Below are positions 56,179 through 64,000 of a stretch of DNA of 64,000 nt, one piece after another. A program made the translations under genes and the position numbers. Source of the DNA: Stenotrophomonas rhizophila (GTDB lineage Bacteria; Pseudomonadota; Gammaproteobacteria; Xanthomonadales; Xanthomonadaceae). The DNA is taken from positions 248,001-312,000 of the forward strand of contig NZ_VDQT01000003.1 in NCBI RefSeq assembly GCF_007667275.1. Direction: 5' to 3'. The first letter of the stretch is position 1. The number at the start of each line of letters is the position of its first letter. The notes beneath the pieces were generated by a model. That model was not told the origin of the DNA. It worked only from the letters and a program-made list of their open reading frames with translations, and did no database searches.

Positions 56179-57690
56179 ATGAGCAAGGAACTTTTGCTGG
56201 TAGTGGACGCGGTCGCCAATGAAAAGGGCGTTCCGCGTGAAGTGATCTTCGAGGCCATCGAGGCTGCCCTGGCCTCGGCCGCGAAGAAGCGCTACCCCGA
56301 TGAGGAAGTGCTGGCCCGTGTGTCGATCGACCACAAGGACGGCACCTACGAAACCTTCCGCCGCTGGGAAGTGGTGGCCGATGACGTGGTCATGGAATCG
56401 CCGGATCGCCAGGTGCGCCTGATGGACGCCATCGACGAAGCCGACGGCGTGGAAGTAGGCGACTACATCGAAGAACAGATCGAAAACCCGGACTTCGGCC
56501 GCATCGCGGCGCAGGCCGCCAAGCAGGTGATCGTCCAGCGCGTGCGCGAAGCCGAACGCCAGCAGGTGGTCGATGCGTGGAAGGACCGCGTGGGCGAGCT
56601 GGTCACCGGCGTGGTCAAGCGCGCCGAGCGCGGCAACATCTACGTGGACCTGGGCGGCAACGCCGAAGCCTTCATCCCGAAGGACAAGGGCATCCCGCGC
56701 GACGTGCTGCGCGCCGGCGACCGCGTGCGCGGTTACCTGGCCGAAGTGCGTTCGGAACCGCGTGGCCCGCAGCTGTTCATCAGCCGCGCCGCGCCGGAAT
56801 TCATGATCGAGCTGTTCAAGCTCGAAGTGCCGGAAGTGGGCCAGGGCCTGGTCGAGATCAAGGCCTGCGCACGCGATCCGGGCGACCGCGCCAAGATCGC
56901 CGTGCTCGCCCACGACGCGCGCACCGATCCGATCGGCGCCTGCATCGGCATGCGCGGTTCGCGCGTGCAGGCCGTGTCCAACGAGCTCAATGGCGAGCGC
57001 GTGGACATCGTGCTGTGGAACGACAATCCCGCCAACTTCGTCATCAATGCGATGGCGCCGGCGGAAGTGCAGTCGATCATCGTCGATGAAGACAAGCACT
57101 CGATGGACCTGGCCGTGGCGGAAGAGCGCCTGGCCCAGGCGATCGGCAAGGGCGGCCAGAACGTGCGCCTGGCCAGCCGCCTGACCGGTTGGCAGCTGAA
57201 TGTGATGACCCAGGACCAGGTGACCGCCAAGTCCGAGGCAGAGCAGGGCGTTGCCCGCCAGCTGTTCATGGACAAGCTGGAAGTGGATGAAGAAATCGCC
57301 GCCATCCTGGTGACCGAAGGCTTCAACACCGTGGAAGAAATCGCCTACGTCCCGGTCGGCGAACTGCTGGCCGTGGAAGGCTTCGACGAAGACATCGTCG
57401 AAGAGCTGCGTGCCCGTGCCCGCGACGCGCTGCTCAACGAAGCGCTTGCGGTGGAAGAGGGTCTGGAAGATGGTTCGCCGTCCGAAGACCTGCTCGCCCT
57501 GGAAGGCATGGACGAGGCGACCGCCTACGCCCTGGCCGGCCATGGCGTGCGTACGAGTGAGGACCTGTCGGACCTGGCCGCCGATGAGATCCTCGAGTTC
57601 GGTATCGAGGACATGGACCAGGAGCGCGCCGCCGCCCTGATCCTTGCCGCCCGAGCCGAGGAGATCGCCCGCCTGGAGCGCGGCGAATGA
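56179..57690 (+). CDS. nusA: Transcription termination/antitermination protein NusA
   Basis: RNA polymerase-associated factor for pausing, termination and antitermination. The 503-residue product has the N-terminal RNAP-binding domain, an S1 domain (GVVKRAERGNIYVDLGGNAEAF), two KH domains (DPIGACIGMRGSRVQAV and AIGKGGQNVRLASRL) and two C-terminal acidic repeats as in E. coli. ATG 56179 gives the family start MSKELLLVVDAVANEK. Confidence 0.97.
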   Translation: MSKELLLVVDAVANEKGVPREVIFEAIEAALASAAKKRYPDEEVLARVSIDHKDGTYETFRRWEVVADDVVMESPDRQVRLMDAIDEADGVEVGDYIEEQIENPDFGRIAAQAAKQVIVQRVREAERQQVVDAWKDRVGELVTGVVKRAERGNIYVDLGGNAEAFIPKDKGIPRDVLRAGDRVRGYLAEVRSEPRGPQLFISRAAPEFMIELFKLEVPEVGQGLVEIKACARDPGDRAKIAVLAHDARTDPIGACIGMRGSRVQAVSNELNGERVDIVLWNDNPANFVINAMAPAEVQSIIVDEDKHSMDLAVAEERLAQAIGKGGQNVRLASRLTGWQLNVMTQDQVTAKSEAEQGVARQLFMDKLEVDEEIAAILVTEGFNTVEEIAYVPVGELLAVEGFDEDIVEELRARARDALLNEALAVEEGLEDGSPSEDLLALEGMDEATAYALAGHGVRTSEDLSDLAADEILEFGIEDMDQERAAALILAARAEEIARLERGE

Positions 57691-57785
57691 GCCAGCGATG
57701 AACAGTGCCCTGACCCGATCAGGGCTTAGACTCCGCGCTGCCTTCGCCCGTTTCGGAGGAGCGCCAACCAGATCATAGGATCCGA

Positions 57786-60419
<2,634 letters not shown>

Positions 60420-60428
60420 TGTGGAAGC

Positions 60429-60453
60429 GGCCCGACCAACGGTCGGGCCCTAC
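60429..60453 (-). repeat. SMAG/REP palindrome after infB
   Basis: GGCCCGACC-AAC-GGTCGGGCC followed by CTAC: a perfect 9-bp stem in minus orientation, 10 nt after the infB stop. Confidence 0.85.
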
Positions 60454-60457
60454 CAGC

Positions 60458-60605
60458 TTTCCGGGGCCCGACCGCCTGGTCCGGGTCCCACCGGTTTCCG
60501 GGGTCCGACCGCCTGGTCCGGGTCCCACCGGTTTCCGGGGCTCGACCGCCTGGTCCGGGTCCCACCGGTTTCCGGGGCTCGACCGCCTGGTCCGGGTCCC
60601 ACCCG
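60458..60605. repeat. Four tandem copies of a 37-bp repeat
   Basis: Units begin at 60458, 60495, 60532 and 60569 (TTTCCGGGG each time) and differ at only a few bases. Each unit contains CCGACC-GCCT-GGTCCGG, a degenerate form of the local REP palindrome. The array is bounded by REPs in opposite orientation at 60429-60453 and 60606-60630. Copy number may vary between strains. Confidence 0.9.
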
Positions 60606-60630
60606 GTAGGTCACGACCGTTGGTCGTGAC
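60606..60630 (+). repeat. SMAG/REP palindrome before rbfA
   Basis: GTAG then GTCACGACC-GTT-GGTCGTGAC, a perfect 9-bp stem in plus orientation, 29 nt before the rbfA start. Confidence 0.85.
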
Positions 60631-60659
60631 CCGCCCATCCGCATACTGAAGAGTTCCCC

Positions 60660-61067
60660 GTGCCAAAAACTTTCCATCGAACCGACCGTGTTTCCGCCCA
60701 GATCCGCCGTGAACTGGGTACGCTCGTGCACAACGCCGTGCGTGAACACGGGCTGCCGTCGGTGAGTGTGTCCGACGTGGAAATCACCCGCGACATGGCC
60801 CATGCCAAGATCTTCGTTACCGCCCTGATGCCGGAGCGCTCGGAAGAGGCGATGAAGGGGCTGAAGGAAATCGCCTGGGGCCTGCGCATGGAACTGGCCA
60901 AGGCCATGAAGCTGCGCCACGTCCCGGAGCTGCACTTCCACTACGACGACTCGGTCGACCGTGGCGAGCGCATCGACAACCTCCTGCGCGAGCTGCCCGA
61001 CACCCTGGCGGCTGAAAAGAGCCGCGAAGCCGAAGACGGCGACGACAGCGACAGCAAACCCGAATAA
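60660..61067 (+). CDS. rbfA: Ribosome-binding factor A
   Basis: Small KH-like factor for late 16S rRNA processing and cold adaptation. The 135-residue product has RVSAQIRRELGTLVHNAVRE, VSDVEITRDMAHAKIFVTAL and the C-terminal VPELHFHYDDSVDRGERIDNLL. It starts with GTG 60660. It is separated from infB by a 240-bp repeat-filled gap, wider than usual for this operon. Confidence 0.96.
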   Translation: MPKTFHRTDRVSAQIRRELGTLVHNAVREHGLPSVSVSDVEITRDMAHAKIFVTALMPERSEEAMKGLKEIAWGLRMELAKAMKLRHVPELHFHYDDSVDRGERIDNLLRELPDTLAAEKSREAEDGDDSDSKPE

Positions 61068-61073
61068 GAACCG

Positions 61074-61096
61074 GTAGAGCCAGGCCCTGCCTGGCT
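61074..61096 (+). repeat. SMAG-type GTAG palindrome between rbfA and truB
   Basis: GTAG followed by AGCCAGGC-CCT-GCCTGGCT, a perfect 8-bp stem with a CCT loop, the same loop class as the elements at 13206 and 45539. Confidence 0.8.
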
Positions 61097-61121
61097 GCGC
61101 GGTAACCTCCGGCGAATCCGA

Positions 61122-62030
61122 ATGACCCGAATCACTTTCCGTCGCCTGGACGGCATCCTCCTGCTCGACAAACCCGCCGGCATGAGCTCCAACGCCGCGC
61201 TGCAGGTGGCCCGCCGACTGTTCCGGGCCGAGAAGGGCGGCCACACCGGCAGCCTGGACCCGCTGGCCACCGGCCTGCTGCCGCTGTGCTTCGGCGAAGC
61301 CACCAAGATCGCCGGCCTGCTGCTGGGTTCGGCCAAGGCCTATGACGCCGAGGTGGTGCTGGGCCTGACCACCGATACCGACGATTCCGACGGCAGCACG
61401 CTGCTGGAACGCCCGGTGCCGGCGATCAGCCGCGACCAGCTCGACGCCGCCCTGGTCCCCCTGAAGGGCCGGATACGACAGCGCGCACCAATCTATTCCG
61501 CGCTCAAGCAGGGCGGCGAGCCGCTGTACCTGAAGGCGCGCCGCGGCGAAACCATCGAGGCCCCCGAGCGCGATGTCGAGGTCCATGCCATCGAGGTGCT
61601 GGACCAGCAGCCGACCCGCCTGTCGCTACGGGTGACCTGCGGTTCAGGCACCTATATCCGCAGCCTGGCCCGCGACCTGGGGGAATCCCTGGGCTGTGGC
61701 GCCCACATCGCCGGATTGCGCCGCCTGTGGGTGGACCCGTTCCGGGACGCCCCGATGGTGACCCTGGACACCCTGCGCGACCTGGCCGGGCAGGGCGACG
61801 AGCCGGCCATGGAGGCCCTGCTGCTGCCGCTGGCCGCCGGGCTGGCGCACTATCCGCGCATCGAGCTTGATGCTGAACAGGCACGCCGCTTCTGCCTCGG
61901 CCAGCGCCTGCGCGACCCTGCCTGGGGCGAGGGAACGGTGGCCGTGCATGGGCCGGATGCCCTGATCCAGGGCCTGGGCGACGTCGACGGGAACGGCCGG
62001 CTGTCCCCGCAGCGGCGCTTCAACCTCTGA
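61122..62030 (+). CDS. truB: tRNA pseudouridine(55) synthase
   Basis: Makes the universal pseudouridine 55 of the tRNA T-arm. The 302-residue product has the catalytic Asp 46 in [18 protein letters not shown], the [17 protein letters not shown] segment and [16 protein letters not shown]. The C-terminal PUA-like part follows. Confidence 0.97.
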   Translation: MTRITFRRLDGILLLDKPAGMSSNAALQVARRLFRAEKGGHTGSLDPLATGLLPLCFGEATKIAGLLLGSAKAYDAEVVLGLTTDTDDSDGSTLLERPVPAISRDQLDAALVPLKGRIRQRAPIYSALKQGGEPLYLKARRGETIEAPERDVEVHAIEVLDQQPTRLSLRVTCGSGTYIRSLARDLGESLGCGAHIAGLRRLWVDPFRDAPMVTLDTLRDLAGQGDEPAMEALLLPLAAGLAHYPRIELDAEQARRFCLGQRLRDPAWGEGTVAVHGPDALIQGLGDVDGNGRLSPQRRFNL

Positions 62031-62048
62031 CCCTGGCGTACCCGGCGC

Positions 62049-62077
62049 TTGTTCCGGGGGGCTGCGACCGTTACAAT
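62049..62077 (+). promoter_or_regulatory. Promoter of rpsO
   Basis: TTGTTC (62049-62054) and TACAAT (62072-62077) with a 17-nt spacer. The resulting leader of about 110 nt is where S15 autocontrol acts in E. coli; I did not identify the pseudoknot here. Confidence 0.65.
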
Positions 62078-62193
62078 TTCGCGGCCTTTTCAGGCTTCCC
62101 CGCACCTGCGGGTTCATCATTTCGTTAACGGCGAGTCGCGCGGTACGTCAATGGGACGTTTCTGCGGGCCACGCATCTATAGAGAAGAAAGCA

Positions 62194-62454
62194 ATGTCGA
62201 TCGACACCCAGAAGGTCATTGAAGACAACAAGCGCAGCGCCGCCGATACCGGCTCCCCGGAAGTGCAGGTCGCCCTGCTGACCGCCCGCATCGAGCTGCT
62301 GACCGGCCACTTCAAGGCCCACAAGAAAGATCACCACAGCCGTCGTGGCCTGCTGCAGATGGTCAATCGCCGCCGCAGCCTGCTGGACTACCTGAAGAAG
62401 AAGGACGGCGTGCGCTACAAGGCCCTGATCGAAAAGCTCGGCCTGCGTCGCTAA
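62194..62454 (+). CDS. rpsO: Small ribosomal subunit protein S15
   Basis: Primary 16S rRNA-binding ribosomal protein, 86 residues. It has [38 protein letters not shown] and the C-terminal [21 protein letters not shown] core. It has its own promoter and terminator. Confidence 0.98.
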   Translation: MSIDTQKVIEDNKRSAADTGSPEVQVALLTARIELLTGHFKAHKKDHHSRRGLLQMVNRRRSLLDYLKKKDGVRYKALIEKLGLRR

Positions 62455-62466
62455 GCAGGAATCCCG

Positions 62467-62499
62467 ACCGCGGCGCAGGAATGCGCCGCGGTTTTGCTT
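62467..62499 (+). terminator. Terminator after rpsO
   Basis: ACCGCGGCGCA-GGAA-TGCGCCGCGGT, a perfect 11-bp stem, then TTTGCTTT. In E. coli the rpsO terminator allows partial readthrough to pnp; the same is plausible here. Confidence 0.92.
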
Positions 62500-62524
62500 T
62501 TGCAGTACCGCATTACATCGCCTG

Positions 62525-62540
62525 GACCGGACTTCCGGTC
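62525..62540 (+). promoter_or_regulatory. Hairpin in the pnp leader
   Basis: GACCGGA-CT-TCCGGTC, a perfect 7-bp stem 64 nt before pnp. In E. coli the pnp leader hairpin is cut by RNase III for autocontrol; an equivalent role is inferred from position only. Confidence 0.45.
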
Positions 62541-62604
62541 ACCCGTCGGCGGCAAGGGTCGCCTGCGGTCCATTCGAAGACAGCATCTCCCCAAGGAATC
62601 CCCC

Positions 62605-64000
62605 GTGGCAAAAATCACCAAAACCTTCCAGTACGGCAAGCACACCGTCACGCTTGAAACCGGCGAAATCGCCCGTCAGGCCGGTGGCGCCGTCATCGTC
62701 AAGTTCGACGACACCGTGCTGCTGGTCTCCGCCGTGGCTGCCAAGAGCGCGCGTGAGGGCCAGGACTTCTTCCCGCTGACCTGTGATTACCAGGAGAAGT
62801 TCTACGCCGGTGGCCGTATCCCGGGTGGCTTCTTCAAGCGCGAAGGCCGTGCGACCGAGAAGGAGACGCTGATCTCGCGTCTGATCGATCGCCCGATCCG
62901 TCCGCTGTTCCCGGAAGACTACAAGAACGAAGTGCAGATCATCGCCACCGTGATGTCGCTGAACCCGGACATCGACGGTGACATCCCGGCCCTGATCGGT
63001 GCCTCGGCCGCGCTGTCGCTGGCCGGCACCCCGTTCAAGGGTCCGATCGCCGCGGCCAAGGTCGGTTACAAGAACGGTGAGTACATCCTCAACCCGACCG
63101 TGACCGAACTGAAGGATTCGGAGCTGGAGCTGGTGGTTGCCGGTACCTCCAACGCCGTGCTGATGGTCGAGTCCGAAGCCGCGCTGCTGTCCGAAGACGT
63201 GATGCTGGGCGCCGTGACCTTCGGTCACCGCGAAATGCAGAAGGTCATCAACGCCATCAACGAGCTGACCGTGGAAGCCGGCACCAAGCCGTCGACCTGG
63301 GTCGCCCCGGCCAAGAACGACGCGCTGATCAGCGCCCTGCAGGAAGCCATCGGCCCGCGCCTGGGCGAAGCTTTCCAGGTGCGCGACAAGCTGCAGCGCC
63401 GCGACGCCATCTCGGCGATCAAGAAGGACGTGACCGAAGCCCTGGCCGGCCGCGTTGCCGCCGACGGCTGGAACCCGGCCGAGCTGTCGAAGGAATTCGG
63501 CGAGCTGGAATACAGCACCATGCGCAACTCGGTGCTGGACACCAAGGTCCGCATCGACGGCCGCGCGCTGGACACCGTCCGCCCGATCGCCGTGCAGACC
63601 GGCATCCTGCCGCGCGTGCACGGTTCCTCGCTGTTCACCCGTGGTGAAACCCAGGCCATCGTCACCATCACCCTGGGCACCGCACGCGACGGCCAGGTGA
63701 TCGACGCCGTCTCGGGCGAGTACAAGGACAACTTCCTGTTCCATTACAACTTCCCCCCGTACTCGGTGGGTGAGACCGGCCGCATGATGGGCCCGAAGCG
63801 TCGCGAAATCGGCCACGGCCGCCTCGCCAAGCGCGGCGTGCTGGCAGTGATGCCGTCGCTGGAAGCCTTCCCGTACACCATCCGCGTGGTCTCGGAAATC
63901 ACCGAATCCAACGGCTCCTCGTCGATGGCCTCGGTCTGCGGCTCCTCGCTGGCCCTGATGGACGCCGGCGTGCCGGTGAAGTCGCCGGTGGCCGGTATCG
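62605..64000 (+). CDS. pnp: Polyribonucleotide nucleotidyltransferase, C-terminus beyond window
   Basis: Phosphorolytic 3'-5' exoribonuclease of the RNA degradosome. It starts with GTG 62605 ([20 protein letters not shown]). The 465 visible residues cover the first RNase PH domain ([20 protein letters not shown], then [15 protein letters not shown]), the helical linker and much of the second RNase PH domain ([20 protein letters not shown], then [19 protein letters not shown]). The KH and S1 domains lie past the edge. Confidence 0.96.
   Translation, partial: MAKITKTFQYGKHTVTLETGEIARQAGGAVIVKFDDTVLLVSAVAAKSAREGQDFFPLTCDYQEKFYAGGRIPGGFFKREGRATEKETLISRLIDRPIRPLFPEDYKNEVQIIATVMSLNPDIDGDIPALIGASAALSLAGTPFKGPIAAAKVGYKNGEYILNPTVTELKDSELELVVAGTSNAVLMVESEAALLSEDVMLGAVTFGHREMQKVINAINELTVEAGTKPSTWVAPAKNDALISALQEAIGPRLGEAFQVRDKLQRRDAISAIKKDVTEALAGRVAADGWNPAELSKEFGELEYSTMRNSVLDTKVRIDGRALDTVRPIAVQTGILPRVHGSSLFTRGETQAIVTITLGTARDGQVIDAVSGEYKDNFLFHYNFPPYSVGETGRMMGPKRREIGHGRLAKRGVLAVMPSLEAFPYTIRVVSEITESNGSSSMASVCGSSLALMDAGVPVKSPVAGI

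Noticed and set aside
60458..60605. CRISPR array
   Set aside because: The 37-bp units are directly joined with no unique spacers and no cas genes are nearby; it is a minisatellite.

Overview
The window is GC-rich chromosomal DNA of a gammaproteobacterium of the Xanthomonadaceae, most likely Stenotrophomonas or a close relative. Three things point there: the core gene orders (tpiA-secG-tRNA-Leu-nuoA..N-tRNA-fMet, then rimP-nusA-infB-rbfA-truB-rpsO-pnp), a stand-alone trpBA pair with a divergent TrpI-type regulator, and many short GTAG-flanked palindromes resembling the SMAG/REP elements described in S. maltophilia. The species call is an inference; no database was consulted.

Layout. 1-7.3 kb: a cut dienelactone hydrolase-like gene, rimO, a DUF3025 gene, a HerA-like ATPase with greB, a lytic transglycosylase and an RraB-type RNase E regulator. 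7.4-13.2 kb: psd and a SCO-type copper protein on the minus strand, then prmB-aroC, a 2-hydroxyacid dehydrogenase and asd. 13.3-22.9 kb: fimV-truA-trpF, trpI diverging from trpB-lipoprotein-trpA, then accD-glmM. 23.2-27.1 kb: a minus-strand envelope operon (YejM-like membrane sulfatase-fold protein, glycosyltransferase, polysaccharide deacetylase). 27.3-30.1 kb: a 2-oxoglutarate-type dioxygenase, tpiA, secG and tRNA-Leu(GAG). 30.2-45.2 kb: the complete 14-gene nuo operon for respiratory complex I. 45.3-45.7 kb: two identical initiator tRNA genes. 45.8-55.3 kb: an accessory island of RHS/YD-repeat genes. 55.3-64 kb: a structured leader and the rimP-nusA-infB-rbfA-truB-rpsO-pnp translation and RNA-decay cluster; pnp runs off the end.

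The most unusual part is the RHS island. It lies between tRNA-fMet and rimP, which are direct neighbours (metY-rimP) in E. coli. It holds one 1218-residue RHS shell protein that ends before the usual RHS core, and three separate short proteins that each start at the same point with one YD unit, carry the RHS core and a hydrophobic segment, and then have unrelated C-terminal ends. Two of those ends finish in several PPxY motifs; the third has a His...Cys pattern resembling clan CD cysteine peptidases. A 352-residue protein of unknown function precedes the shell gene. No immunity-like gene, PAAR, VgrG or integrase is visible. I read it as a split, tip-swapping toxin-delivery locus perhaps aimed at eukaryotes; this is inference.

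Smaller features worth attention: two ~112-115 bp inverted-repeat elements whose arms differ in sequence but keep pairing; a strong palindrome overlapping the rimP promoter followed by a leader with several stems; a 32-codon ORF coupled to both nuoD and nuoE; a 50-residue histidine-rich loop in NuoL; four tandem 37-bp repeats between infB and rbfA; and a lipoprotein gene embedded between trpB and trpA.
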